DNA of 64,000 nucleotides from Dehalococcoidia bacterium (GTDB lineage Bacteria; Chloroflexota; Dehalococcoidia; UBA2979): the NCBI GenBank assembly GCA_009692685.1, contig SHYS01000006.1, forward strand, positions 1 through 64,000. The letters run 5' to 3'. Of the stretch, positions 20,631 to 29,156 are shown piece by piece; position 1 is the first letter of the stretch, and each line of letters begins with the position of its first letter. Both the position numbers and the translations under genes were made by a program. The notes under the pieces are model-generated. The model had not been told where the DNA came from, did not search any database, and worked only from the letters and a program-made list of their open reading frames with translations.

Positions 20631-21584
20631 CTAATGCGGGGCGAGACTCGCGGCGCGTTCGGCCTCAAGACAGCGCTGTACGGCCGCGATGGCGACCTGC
20701 ATATGCTCGTCGTCAGGCACGCGCGTGGTCAGTCGTTGGAGGGCGATGTTCGCAATGAACAGCCAGCGCACCACAGGCACCACGGAATACCGCGCACCGA
20801 GGCGAATCACTTCGTAGGAGACGGCGGCCACTACGGGAATCAGCGCCAGCCTCGAACCCAGCCGCCACCAGAGCGGTCCGCCGTCGAACGGCAAAAACAC
20901 CAACATCGAGACCACAACGACCGTGAGGAGGAATGACGTGCCACAGCGCGGGTGCTCCTTCTCGAAGCGCCGCACCGAGGCGGTAGTGAGCGCTAGGCCG
21001 TGCTCATGGGCCTGGATCGCCATGTGCTCCGCACCGTGGTACTGGAAGACGCGCCCGATCTGCGGTGACCGCCCGGCGTTCCACACGTACCCGATGAGCA
21101 GGGCAAGCCGCAGGCCACCCTCGAGGAGCGCCACGGCCACTGGCGACAGGCGGCCGTCGAGCCACACGGTTGCGGCCGCTGGGCCGACGAAGAACACGGT
21201 CACCGCGAACCCGAAGCTCAACCCGACGATGATGCCACCCGCTACCCCGAGGCTCGGGGGCTCTTCGCCCTCGTTGGCCTGCCCGGCCGCGACTGCCGAG
21301 GACCAGGCGAGCGCCCGCATTCCCATCACCACAGTCTCAAGGATGGTGAAGATGCCGCGGACGAGGGGAATACGACGTGCAACTCGGGCGAGGCCCGCGG
21401 CTGGATGGCGTTGGATGCGCGTTGCGAGGCTGCCATCAGGACGCCGCGCCACGATCGAGGTCGTCCGCGGGCCGCGGATCATGACGCCCTCGACCACGGC
21501 CTGACCGCCCAGCGGAATGGGCGTGCCTGGCATTGACGTAACGAGCGTGGATGTGAGGCGAGCGGCCGTACGCAGCTTGCCCAC
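20631..21584 (-). CDS. yqhQ: YqhQ/DUF1385 family membrane protein
   Basis: Conserved bacterial membrane protein of unknown function, 317 aa. It carries the family N-terminal motif GGQAVVEGVMIRGP, then RVFQYHGAEHMAIQAHEHG and KEHPRCGTSFLLTVV, with His/Cys positions that have led to its annotation as a metal-dependent enzyme. Several membrane helices are present. Start GTG 21584 lies 12 nt after rpmE. Linkage to rpmE is common for this family. Confidence 0.88.
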   Translation of the reverse strand: MGKLRTAARLTSTLVTSMPGTPIPLGGQAVVEGVMIRGPRTTSIVARRPDGSLATRIQRHPAAGLARVARRIPLVRGIFTILETVVMGMRALAWSSAVAAGQANEGEEPPSLGVAGGIIVGLSFGFAVTVFFVGPAAATVWLDGRLSPVAVALLEGGLRLALLIGYVWNAGRSPQIGRVFQYHGAEHMAIQAHEHGLALTTASVRRFEKEHPRCGTSFLLTVVVVSMLVFLPFDGGPLWWRLGSRLALIPVVAAVSYEVIRLGARYSVVPVVRWLFIANIALQRLTTRVPDDEHMQVAIAAVQRCLEAERAASLAPH

Positions 21585-21596
21585 TGCTATCCGGTG

Positions 21597-21812
21597 CTAT
21601 GACTGCTTCGGTGCAGCGGCGGCGTAGCGGCGGCGGAAGCGCTCGACGCGACCAGCGGTGTCGATGATGCGCTGCTCACCGGTGAAGAACGGGTGGCAGC
21701 TCGAGCAGATGTCGATGTGCATGGTGGCTTTGGTTGAACGGGTGTTGATCACGTTCCCGCACGAGCAGGTGATGACAGAATCGACGTACTGCGGGTGGAT
21801 GTCGGACTTCAT
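21597..21812 (-). CDS. rpmE: 50S ribosomal protein L31
   Basis: Zinc-binding type L31 of 71 aa. The family pattern MKSDIHPQY is followed by CSCGN and CSSCHPFFTGEQR, supplying the Cys zinc ligands. The C-terminus is basic. It sits between rpmA and yqhQ on the same strand. Confidence 0.97.
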   Translation of the reverse strand: MKSDIHPQYVDSVITCSCGNVINTRSTKATMHIDICSSCHPFFTGEQRIIDTAGRVERFRRRYAAAAPKQS

Positions 21813-21869
21813 CGATGTGTCTTCCTGAGGCGACGGCGCCTCGTGTGGAGCGTTACCTAGCAGTCGATG

Positions 21870-22163
21870 CTAGTCGGCCGCCATCGTGGCGAGTTCGGCG
21901 TTCAGCGCCTCGGTCAGAACGTGGACCTGCTTGCGGCGGCCCTTGGCGTACGGCGCGAACTTGATGTGGCCGTCCACCCGCGCCCAGAGTGTGTGGTCGC
22001 GCCCGACGCCGACGTTGTTGCCGGGGTGAATCCGAGTGCCCCGCTGCCGAACGATGATGCCGCCCGCGCGCACCACCTGTCCGTCGAAGAGCTTTACACC
22101 AAGGCGCTTTGCGTTGCTGTCGCGGCCGTTGCGGCTGGAGCCGCCAGACTTCTTGTGGGCCAT
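21870..22163 (-). CDS. rpmA: 50S ribosomal protein L27
   Basis: L27 of 97 aa whose N-terminal arm reaches the peptidyl transferase centre. It begins [20 protein letters not shown] and contains [20 protein letters not shown], a typical L27. It has no cleavable N-terminal extension. It lies 21 nt after rplU in the usual rplU-rpmA order, but without obg next to it. Confidence 0.97.
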   Translation of the reverse strand: MAHKKSGGSSRNGRDSNAKRLGVKLFDGQVVRAGGIIVRQRGTRIHPGNNVGVGRDHTLWARVDGHIKFAPYAKGRRKQVHVLTEALNAELATMAAD

Positions 22164-22184
22164 GCTCGGCTCCTCGAGGTAGCG

Positions 22185-22499
22185 CTAGCCGGCTGAGATC
22201 AAGGTGATCTTCACCTTGGTCAGGTGCTGGCGGTGGCCACGCACTGTGCGGCTGCGTGTCTTGTTCTTGTACTTCATCGCGAGTAGCTTTGGCCCGCGCG
22301 TCTGCGCCACGATGGCGCCTGTCACCGAGGCGCCCGGTACTGTCGGCGCACCCACGGTCACATCGCCGAAGTTGTCCAGCAGCAGGACTTCCTCGAAAAT
22401 CACTTCGTCGCCGACGAAGCCGGCGACCGTTTCGATCTCGAGTGTTTCACCCTCGCGCGCGCGGTACTGGTGTCCGCCGGTGCGGATGATCGCGTACAT
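22185..22499 (-). CDS. rplU: 50S ribosomal protein L21
   Basis: L21 of 104 aa, starting MYAIIRTGGHQYRAREGE and ending with the conserved KYKNKTRSRTVRGHRQHLT. First gene of the rplU-rpmA-rpmE run. A good sigma-70-type promoter lies just upstream (22530-22558), leaving a leader of only about 25 nt. Confidence 0.97.
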   Translation of the reverse strand: MYAIIRTGGHQYRAREGETLEIETVAGFVGDEVIFEEVLLLDNFGDVTVGAPTVPGASVTGAIVAQTRGPKLLAMKYKNKTRSRTVRGHRQHLTKVKITLISAG

Positions 22500-22529
22500 G
22501 TTCCCCGTCCGATTCAGCGGTAGGATTCG

Positions 22530-22558
22530 AGTGTAAAGACTGCCTCTCCGGGGGTCAA
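22530..22558 (-). promoter_or_regulatory. Promoter of rplU-rpmA
   Basis: On the minus strand, -35 TTGACC (22558-22553), 17-nt spacer and -10 TACACT (22535-22530). The expected start site is about 25 nt upstream of the rplU ATG. Spacing and sequence both match sigma-70-type promoters well. Confidence 0.7.
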
Positions 22559-22595
22559 CGTTCGCCCTCGTTCGCCGGGCCGAATCTCACGCCGA

Positions 22596-23324
22596 TTGGT
22601 GCCTACGTTGGACTTTCCCGACTGGCTGACAGCGACGTTCGAGCTACTCAAGTGGATCTACGACCTGATCAACTGGGCCGCCGATCAGGTCTTCCTCACC
22701 ATGAACTCCCTGTACGGCCGCTTCGGCATGCCGATCGTGTTTATCGCCGCTCTCGCCGAGGCCACCGTCGGCCTAGGTGCGATCTTCCCCGGCCAGATCC
22801 TGATGTTCCTCGCGGGTGCGTATACGGGCTGGCACCCGGAGCGGTTGTTGCTCGTCTATCTCGTCGCTATCACCGGGACCATGATCGGCGACACGTGGTC
22901 GTACGGTCTGGGACGCTGGGGTGGGCGCGCTGTCGAGAGCACACGCCTCGGCCCCTCGCTTCGCCTCGGTCGGGCGATGATGCAGGGGCGGACGCGCTGG
23001 ATGATCCCCTTCTATCACCTGCACAGCGTCACCCGGACGATTGGTCCCTTCGGTGCGGGCGCCGTGCGCATGCCGCTGTGGACATGGGCACCGCTCGATT
23101 ACCTCGGCGCGATGATTTCGAACGCCGTGTGGGTGTGGTCCGGTGCGATCCTTGGCACCGCTGTCCTACAGGAAGACGGCACGCTGAAGCCGCACCCGGC
23201 GCTTCGCATCGGGCTCTTCCTCTTTGCCCTCTCTTGGTTCTACGTCATGCAGCACATCGCCATGCGGCGGATGGCGCAACTCGAGGGGGGGGGACCATGC
23301 CCTCGACAATCACCCGCCCTCTGA
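22596..23324 (+). CDS. DedA-family (SNARE-associated) membrane protein
   Basis: Polytopic membrane protein of the DedA/VTT family, which includes lipid-carrier flippases. The 242 aa contain AALAEATVGLGAIFPGQILM, a DedA-like entrance motif, then GTMIGDTWSYGLGRWGG and a region equivalent to the family F.R..P..R re-entrant loop (HLHSVTRTIGPFGAGAVRMP). The start is TTG 22596 or GTG 22599. A G9 run at about 23285-23293 lies just before the stop, so the last dozen residues are uncertain if the run is miscounted. Confidence 0.85.
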   Translation: MVPTLDFPDWLTATFELLKWIYDLINWAADQVFLTMNSLYGRFGMPIVFIAALAEATVGLGAIFPGQILMFLAGAYTGWHPERLLLVYLVAITGTMIGDTWSYGLGRWGGRAVESTRLGPSLRLGRAMMQGRTRWMIPFYHLHSVTRTIGPFGAGAVRMPLWTWAPLDYLGAMISNAVWVWSGAILGTAVLQEDGTLKPHPALRIGLFLFALSWFYVMQHIAMRRMAQLEGGGPCPRQSPAL

Positions 23325-23406
23325 CGTGCATGCGGCCAGCTAGCCAGTTTCGTCTTGTCACCCCCTGTCGGGCAGGCGTGGCGAGTGCCAGCACGAAGAA
23401 GGAAGC

Positions 23407-23442
23407 ACGGAGAAGATGGTCCCTGAGGACCATCTTCTCCGT
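23407..23442. terminator. Bidirectional terminator between DedA gene and ftsH
   Basis: A perfect 16-bp stem (23407-23422/23427-23442) with a CTGA tetraloop lies between convergent genes. It is the only strong structure in the gap. Confidence 0.8.
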
Positions 23443-23474
23443 ATTGCTGCGGGCTCTGCGGAGCCCATGTGTCG

Positions 23475-25439
23475 CTAAGTGTCGCTTGGTGGCGCTGCCG
23501 TGGGGGTCGTGCCCCAGGCCAGCCCGGGACGCCCCTGCGGTGCTTCCTCGGGGACGGCGTCGTCCGCAGGCAGCGCTGAGGCCGGTGGTGGCGTGGGCGT
23601 CGGGCTGTCCTCGGGCATCGGGCGATTCTCGGCGACCCCGAGCAGGCGACGAAGGTCGTCGCCTTCGACGGTCTCGACCTCGATCAGCCGGTTGGCGAGG
23701 AGCTCGAGACTGTCCCGGTGCTGCGCGAGCACGGCGCGGCAGCGTGCGTGTGCTTCATCGATGACGCGGCGAACTTCGTCGTCGATCTCCTCGGCGGTGC
23801 GCTCGGAGTAGTCACGCTGTTCGGCGATGTCACGTCCGAGGAAGACCATCGACTCGCGTCGACCGAACGTACGCGGCCCGAGGCGCTCGCTCATGCCCCA
23901 CTGTGTGACCATCTCGCGTGCGATCTGTGTCACCTTCTGGATGTCGTTGTGCGCGCCCGTGGTTGGGTCGCCAAAGATCATCTCTTCAGCCACCTTGCCG
24001 CCAAGGGCCTGGGCCATCATCGCCTCGTAGTAGGCGCGGTCGTGGAGGCGGCGGTCGTCCATTGGAATCGAGCGGGTGAATCCGCCTGCGAGTCCCCGAG
24101 CGACGATCGTCACCTTGAACGGCGGGTCGGCTTCCGGCATGAAGTACCCGGCGACGGCGTGCCCGCCCTCGTGGTAGGCAATCACCTTCTTCTCGTCGGG
24201 GGTGATGACTCGCGACTTGCGTTCCGGGCCTGCGATCACGCGGTCGACGGCCTCGTTCATCTCGTCCATCGAGATGCGCTTGCGGTTGCGGCGTGCAGCG
24301 AGAATCGCCGACTCGTTGACCAGGTTTGCGAGGTCGGCGCCGGAGAAACCCGGTGTCTGCCTCGCGATGGTGTCCAGCGAAACGTCCGTCTCCAACGGCT
24401 TGCCTTTGACGTGGACGTCCAGGACGGCGCGCCGTCCTTTCACGTCTGGCAGGTCCAGCGTGACCTGGCGGTCGAAGCGCCCGGGGCGCAGAAGCGCCGG
24501 GTCGAGGACATCCGGGCGGTTGGTCGCCGCGATGACGATGACGTTCGAGTTCGAGTCGAACCCGTCCATCTCAACAAGGATCTGGTTCAGGGTTTGCTCA
24601 CGCTCGTCGTGAGAACCGCCCAAGCCTGCGCCACGCTGACGGCCAACGGCGTCGATCTCATCGACGAACACGATGGCGGGTGCGTTACGCTTCGCCTGAT
24701 CGAACAGGTCACGAACGCGGCTCGCGCCCACTCCGACGAACATCTCCACGAACTCGGACCCCGAGATCGAGAAGAATGGCACGCCGGCCTCTCCGGAGAC
24801 GGCACGCGCCAGCATCGTCTTGCCGGTGCCGGGGGGGCCGATCAACAGTACGCCATGCGGGATGCGCGCCCCGAGCGCCGCAAACTTCTCCGGGTACTTG
24901 AGGAACTCAACTACCTCGGCAAGCTCCTGCTTGGCTTCTTCCTGACCTGCGACATCAAGGAAGGTGACGGTCGGCTTCTGGCCGGTGAACAGGCGCGCGC
25001 GGCTGCGCCCGAACTGCATCGCCTGGGCGTTGGACCCCTGCGCCTGCCGCATCATGAATACCAGGATGGCGCCAAAGATGATGAGTGGGAGGAAGTTCAG
25101 CAGCAGTCCGAAGACGTTGCCGAACTGGCTCGGGCCCTTCACGTTGACTTCGACGGCCTTCTCGTTCGTCACGCCGTTCTGGCGGAGGAGCTCCTCCATC
25201 GAGGCGGACGCTTCCTTGCGCGAGCGCACGGGCTCCGCAGTGTTGCGGAGCTTCACCACCAGCGTGTCGCCGGTCACGTCGATTGACTCGACGTTGCCCT
25301 GCTGCGCCTCGCGGATCACCGTCGAGATCGGCACATCGGCGGAGCCGGTCGCCGGCCGGAAGAACATCACCACGACCATCACCACGGCGGCGAGGATCAG
25401 CAGGTAGACGAATGAGTTTCGGATCCACTTCGCATTCAT
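23475..25439 (-). CDS. ftsH: ATP-dependent zinc metalloprotease FtsH
   Basis: Membrane-bound AAA+ protease that degrades damaged membrane proteins and regulators. The 654 aa have a first TM at about 10-27, an extracytoplasmic domain, and a second TM at about 112-130. Walker A is GPPGTGKT at 201-208, Walker B is IVFVDEID, and the second region of homology includes [20 protein letters not shown]. The zinc motif is HEGGH (His423, Glu424, His427), with Gly where many homologues have Ala. A Pro/Ala-rich tail ends the protein. Start ATG 25439 is chosen; an upstream in-frame start adds a non-homologous stretch. Confidence 0.97.
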   Translation of the reverse strand: MNAKWIRNSFVYLLILAAVVMVVVMFFRPATGSADVPISTVIREAQQGNVESIDVTGDTLVVKLRNTAEPVRSRKEASASMEELLRQNGVTNEKAVEVNVKGPSQFGNVFGLLLNFLPLIIFGAILVFMMRQAQGSNAQAMQFGRSRARLFTGQKPTVTFLDVAGQEEAKQELAEVVEFLKYPEKFAALGARIPHGVLLIGPPGTGKTMLARAVSGEAGVPFFSISGSEFVEMFVGVGASRVRDLFDQAKRNAPAIVFVDEIDAVGRQRGAGLGGSHDEREQTLNQILVEMDGFDSNSNVIVIAATNRPDVLDPALLRPGRFDRQVTLDLPDVKGRRAVLDVHVKGKPLETDVSLDTIARQTPGFSGADLANLVNESAILAARRNRKRISMDEMNEAVDRVIAGPERKSRVITPDEKKVIAYHEGGHAVAGYFMPEADPPFKVTIVARGLAGGFTRSIPMDDRRLHDRAYYEAMMAQALGGKVAEEMIFGDPTTGAHNDIQKVTQIAREMVTQWGMSERLGPRTFGRRESMVFLGRDIAEQRDYSERTAEEIDDEVRRVIDEAHARCRAVLAQHRDSLELLANRLIEVETVEGDDLRRLLGVAENRPMPEDSPTPTPPPASALPADDAVPEEAPQGRPGLAWGTTPTAAPPSDT

Positions 25440-25721
25440 GTGGGGCCCAATCCGCTGCTCGACTGCGCCCAGCGTTTGGCGTCGCCGATTCGCGTTCGCA
25501 GGGGGCCAGACTCGAAGTCTCGCCCGAGGTGGGACGCGGTCCAGTGTAACACCGCACCACCGAGGGAGCCCCCACCCGCTCGGGCAGGCGTCCTCTGTCA
25601 GATCCTCGACGATCGAGCGCCGCCAACGCATCGGGCAGCGCCCCTAGTGACCGTGAAGCCCACGTATTCCTTGCCACGCCTGTTTACATCGGCAGAACGC
25701 TTCGCCGCCTAAGATGACGCT

Positions 25722-26462
25722 ATGAACGTAGGGAAGCGACAGTCTGAATCACCGCGCTTGCCACAGCGCTCACCGAGGCGCGTTTCAAAGCGCTTTCGAA
25801 AGCGCTTGCCGACTTGGCGGCATGAACGCGCCCTCTGGCTCCAGGGGTTTGTGCGCGTTGCCGGTGTGGACGAGGTGGGTCGGGGCCCGCTCGCAGGGCC
25901 GGTCTACGCGGGTGCGGTGGTGTTTCCCACCTCCAGGTTGCGCTGGATGACTCGCCTAGACGACTCCAAGGCCCTCGATGCCCCGGAGCGCGAGGAGCTT
26001 GCGCGGCACATCCGCCGGAGCGCTGACTTCGGGATCGGCGCCGTTTCCAATCATGTCATCGACCAGATCGGCATTGTCGCCGCGACTCGCCTCGCGATGC
26101 GGCTCGCTGTCGCCCAGCTCGATGAGCCGCCAGACGCCCTGATCGTCGATGGCCGGGAGGTGGTGGCAGGAGGCATCGAGCAACGGGCTGTCATCGACGC
26201 CGACGCGCTCTCGAAGTCCGTGGCCGCCGCCAGCATCGTCGCCAAAGTCGCACGTGATGAAGCGATGCGAGCGCTGGATTACAGATTCCCGGGATACGGC
26301 TTAGCGCAAAATAAGGGATACTACACAGCAGCACACCGCGAGGGGCTGCTGCGCCTCGGGTACTCGACCATCCACAGGCTGACGTTCGCGCCGGTTCGCG
26401 CAGTGCTACGTCAGAGTGCTGCGCGAACGCCTGAAGTCGCCATGGTGCGCTCGAAGAGATGA
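25722..26462 (+). CDS. rnhB: Ribonuclease HII
   Basis: Removes ribonucleotides and RNA primers from RNA-DNA hybrids. The 246 aa have the catalytic motif VAGVDEVGRGPLAGPVYAGA (DE pair), a further Asp in DALIVDGRE, and SKSVAAASIVAKVARD. The 40 residues before VAGVDEVGRG are Arg/Lys-rich and longer than usual. They are encoded over a 20-bp perfect palindrome (25788-25807), so the true start may lie further in. yraN follows after 13 nt. Confidence 0.93.
   Translation: MNVGKRQSESPRLPQRSPRRVSKRFRKRLPTWRHERALWLQGFVRVAGVDEVGRGPLAGPVYAGAVVFPTSRLRWMTRLDDSKALDAPEREELARHIRRSADFGIGAVSNHVIDQIGIVAATRLAMRLAVAQLDEPPDALIVDGREVVAGGIEQRAVIDADALSKSVAAASIVAKVARDEAMRALDYRFPGYGLAQNKGYYTAAHREGLLRLGYSTIHRLTFAPVRAVLRQSAARTPEVAMVRSKR
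25788..25807. promoter_or_regulatory. 20-bp perfect palindrome in the rnhB 5' region
   Basis: A self-complementary 20-mer made of two AAGCGCTT-type halves around TTCGAA. It lies about 66 nt into the annotated rnhB frame. It resembles a repressor operator in symmetry, but no regulator can be named. If rnhB starts further downstream, it would sit in the promoter or leader. Confidence 0.35.
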
Positions 26463-26475
26463 TAACGAGCCAGCA

Positions 26476-26844
26476 ATGACAAACCGTGCCATGCGATTGG
26501 GCCAGTCCGGCGAACGCCTAGCTGCCGACTACCTCAGGAAAGAGGGTTACGAGGTGGTGGACCGCAACGTCCACCGCCCCGAGGGCGAGATCGACCTCAT
26601 CGCCCTCGATAAGGACACCCTCGTCTTCGTGGAGGTGAAGTTGCGCCGCCCCGGTGGAACGGGCAAGGCTACCGAGGCCCTCTCCGAGGCGAAAAAGCGC
26701 CGCATGGCGGAGCTTGCCGTCGCCTACTCCGCCGATCACCCCGATCTGCCTCAGACGCTGCGGGTGGATCTCATCGCCATCGACCTGAAGGTGGACGGCT
26801 CGGTGGGCTCGGTGCAGCACATCCGGAGCGCCGTCGAGCGCTAG
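26476..26844 (+). CDS. yraN: UPF0102/YraN family protein
   Basis: Predicted endonuclease-fold protein of 122 aa, function unproven. It shows the family pattern: an N-terminal GQSGERLAADYLRKEGYEVV, then EGEIDLIALDKDTLVFVEVK with the D...ExK nuclease-like triad. Start ATG 26476 is chosen because upstream in-frame residues overlap rnhB. The rnhB-yraN pairing is conserved in many bacteria. Confidence 0.92.
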   Translation: MTNRAMRLGQSGERLAADYLRKEGYEVVDRNVHRPEGEIDLIALDKDTLVFVEVKLRRPGGTGKATEALSEAKKRRMAELAVAYSADHPDLPQTLRVDLIAIDLKVDGSVGSVQHIRSAVER

Positions 26845-26962
26845 CCCGCCTGCCGTCCGCGAGCGGTTCGCCAGCCGGGGAACCGCTGCGGCAAGCCCTC
26901 GACTGGTTCGGTACACTTCGGACGCCGCGTCGTGAGCGAACGCGAGGAGTGGGGCGAGCCTG

Positions 26963-27388
26963 ATGCCAACCTATGAGTACGACTGCGCCGGATGCAATCA
27001 GCGCGTGGACGTCTTCTTCCGTTCCGCTTCGGCGGCTATGGACGCCACTCCCGCGTGTCCCGAGTGCGGCGCGACCAGCCTGACTAGGCGCATGTCGAAG
27101 TTCGTGCGGGCGCGCTCCGAGTCCGATCGCCTCGACTCCATCGATATTGACGGAGAGTTGGGACGCCTGCGTGGCGACGACCCCGGCTCATTCGCGCGCT
27201 GGTCCAAGCAGCTCGGCAGCCACCTCGGCGAAGATCTCGGCAGCGACTTCACGCAGATGGCGGAGCGCGCCTACGCCGGCGAAGACCCCGTGGAGCGCAT
27301 CGACCCCGCACACACGTTGCGCTACCGCATCGAAAAGCGGAAGGCCGAGGCGAGCGGCGACGCCGCCCACGACGGCCACGCGCACTAG
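26963..27388 (+). CDS. FmdB-type zinc-ribbon protein (first of a tandem pair)
   Basis: Small protein of 141 aa with an N-terminal FmdB zinc ribbon: MPTYEYDCAGCNQRVDVFF followed by CPECG, supplying two CxxC pairs within about 35 residues. The remainder is charged, with repeated Asp/Glu and a His-rich end (HDGHAH). FmdB domains are described as putative regulators, but their function is not established. A second FmdB gene starts 15 nt downstream. Confidence 0.85.
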   Translation: MPTYEYDCAGCNQRVDVFFRSASAAMDATPACPECGATSLTRRMSKFVRARSESDRLDSIDIDGELGRLRGDDPGSFARWSKQLGSHLGEDLGSDFTQMAERAYAGEDPVERIDPAHTLRYRIEKRKAEASGDAAHDGHAH

Positions 27389-27403
27389 CCTCGGAAGCCG
27401 CGA

Positions 27404-27739
27404 GTGCCCATCTACGAGTTTCGTTGCGACGACTGCGGCGGCGTCTCCAGTGTCTTTGTTCGCTCTGCGAATGCGAGTCTCGAGGCGTCGTGTGAGCACT
27501 GCGGCTCCCGCTCGACCCATCGGGTGATGTCGAAGGTCGCGCGCCTGAAGACTGACACCGATATCCTCGATGAGCACGGCGACGGCTCCGGCCCCGATGG
27601 TGTCCGGGATCCGAGACAGATCGGGCGGTGGGTCGAGAAGCGCTTCCAGGAGTACGGCATGGACGTTCCCGCCGAGACTCGCGATGCGATCGCACGGGCG
27701 CGCGAAGGCGACCTGCCAGACGCCGTGAAGGACATCTGA
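27404..27739 (+). CDS. FmdB-type zinc-ribbon protein (second of a tandem pair)
   Basis: A 111-aa protein starting (GTG) MPIYEFRCDDCGGVSSVF, with a second CxxC in CEHCG, so the FmdB zinc ribbon is complete. The C-terminal part (about residues 50-111) is acidic and helical. Similar domain organisation to its neighbour suggests an old tandem duplication, although the tails differ. Function unknown. Confidence 0.85.
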   Translation: MPIYEFRCDDCGGVSSVFVRSANASLEASCEHCGSRSTHRVMSKVARLKTDTDILDEHGDGSGPDGVRDPRQIGRWVEKRFQEYGMDVPAETRDAIARAREGDLPDAVKDI

Positions 27740-27747
27740 AGGTGGCG

Positions 27748-28015
27748 ATGCCAGACGGCTCCAACCCCTCCGCCACGCTCCGTCGCGCACGCAACGAGAT
27801 GCCTGCCGACATCGCGGGCCTCATCGCGGAGCGCGGTCTGGATGAGGCGTTCGCCGAGCGGCCGCCCCATCAGCGGAACGATTACCTCGGGTGGATCGCC
27901 CGCGCGAGGCTCCCGGTGGCCAGTGCTCGACTCCTCGCAAATGCTCGACGAACTCGCCAGTGGAGAGCTGTACATGCGGATGTCGTGGCGCACCGGGCGT
28001 CGGACCGAGGGCTGA
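27748..28015 (+). pseudogene. YdeI/OmpD-associated-type protein, frameshifted
   Basis: The first frame reads MPDGSNPSATLRRARNEMPA and on to RPPHQRNDYLGWIARARLP, typical of the YdeI/OmpD-associated C-terminal region. The expected continuation MLDELASGELYMRMSWRTG is found in another frame, starting at 27941 and stopping at 28015. One missing base near 27936-27941 explains this. Either the gene is recently broken or one base was lost in assembly. It follows the FmdB pair by 8 nt. Confidence 0.6.
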
Positions 28016-28059
28016 CGTGCGCCGGTCATGCTTCGTCGAATCCTTGAGGAGGTAACGTC

Positions 28060-28380
28060 ATGCAATGCGACCAGCTCGTCACCATCGACAACTGCTGCAA
28101 CCCGTCGCAGTGCGCCGAACTCGCCTCATGGCGGCATGCCGAATCGGGCTTCGCGCTCTGTACTGAGCACTACGGGAATGCCGTCAAATACTCGTTCGGC
28201 AACGAGTGGAACGTCGCCGCAAAGCCGGTTCCGTTTCCTGCAGGCTGGACCGCCATCGAAGCGCAAGCGGACGCCGCTGCACCCTCGCTGCCCGCTCCTG
28301 CTGAGGAGGTCCGCCCCTCGGGCCTGGTGATCGAGTCCGGCTCGATCACGCCGTCGGGACTGGTAATCGAGTTGTTCTAG
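28060..28380 (+). CDS. Hypothetical small Cys-containing protein
   Basis: A 106-aa protein I do not recognise. It has a strong Shine-Dalgarno sequence (GAGGAGGT) before ATG 28060. The N-terminal 45 residues hold five Cys (CDQLVTIDNCCNPSQC and LCTEHYG), suggesting a zinc-binding or disulfide fold. The C-terminal tail carries two copies of PSGLVIE separated by a short linker. The stop TAG shares CTAG with the convergent MBL gene's stop. Confidence 0.7.
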   Translation: MQCDQLVTIDNCCNPSQCAELASWRHAESGFALCTEHYGNAVKYSFGNEWNVAAKPVPFPAGWTAIEAQADAAAPSLPAPAEEVRPSGLVIESGSITPSGLVIELF

Positions 28381-29012
28381 CGCAGGAACTGGTTGAAGCG
28401 GCGCTCACGCTCAATAGTCGAGCCACCCAGGTGTCCGGGCAGCACCAGCGTCGAATCCGGAAGCGTCAGTAGCTTCGTTCGGATCGAGTCGATGATTTGC
28501 TCGAAGTTCCCGCCGGGGAAGTCCGAACGGCCGATTGACCCCGCGAACAGCACATCGCCAGTGAGCACCACGCCGTCATCCTCATCGTTGTAGAGGCAGA
28601 GGCTTCCCGGCGTATGGCCGGGGCAGTGCAGCGCTGTGAATCGATGCTGGCCCACCTCGATGGCGTCCCCATCGTCGAGGAATCGATCGGGCTCAGGCGG
28701 TGGCTCCACCGCGTGTCCGTACCACGTCGATGCGCCGCCTGCTGCCTCGGCGATACGCGGGTAGTCCAGCCGGTGCATATAGAAGCGCGCCTCCGGGGCT
28801 CCCGCCAGCAAGTCGTGTGCGCCGCCCGAGTGGTCAAGGTGGTGGTGCGTCACCAGCACCCCAACAGGACGTAACTCGGCGCGCGCCAGTTCGTGGAGGA
28901 TTCGCGCCGCCTCGTCACCTGGGTCCACTACCAGCACTTCGCGCGTGTTCTCGTCACCAACGACGTAACAGTTGGCCTCCAGCCGGCCCACTGGGAACGC
29001 GAGCAGAATCAT
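28377..29012 (-). CDS. MBL-fold hydrolase, glyoxalase II-like
   Basis: Metallo-beta-lactamase-fold hydrolase of 211 aa. Metal ligands are in THHHLDHSGG, the later His in HCPGHTPGSLCLY, Asp in VLTGDVLFAGSIGRSDF, and the terminal His in VLPGHLGG. It resembles glyoxalase II or persulfide dioxygenase-like proteins; the substrate is unknown. Start ATG 29012 is preceded by AGGAAG. A longer upstream reading would overlap the HD gene region and lacks homology. Divergent from the HD protein gene. Confidence 0.9.
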   Translation of the reverse strand: MILLAFPVGRLEANCYVVGDENTREVLVVDPGDEAARILHELARAELRPVGVLVTHHHLDHSGGAHDLLAGAPEARFYMHRLDYPRIAEAAGGASTWYGHAVEPPPEPDRFLDDGDAIEVGQHRFTALHCPGHTPGSLCLYNDEDDGVVLTGDVLFAGSIGRSDFPGGNFEQIIDSIRTKLLTLPDSTLVLPGHLGGSTIERERRFNQFLR

Positions 29013-29156
29013 GGACTTCCTGATGCTCCTGAGCCGCGGGCGGCCGATTCTCAGCCCAATGGACAGACGGCGCAACTGGCGCTTCATACGACTGCTGATG
29101 GCTGCTCGCGCGGCCGACGATCGATGTACGGGGCAGTGTGGCCGCGGAGGGGCGTC

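Noticed and set aside
25440..25631. 64-residue N-terminal extension of ftsH
   Set aside because: It lacks homology and would precede the membrane anchor; the family start is MNAKWIRN at 25439.
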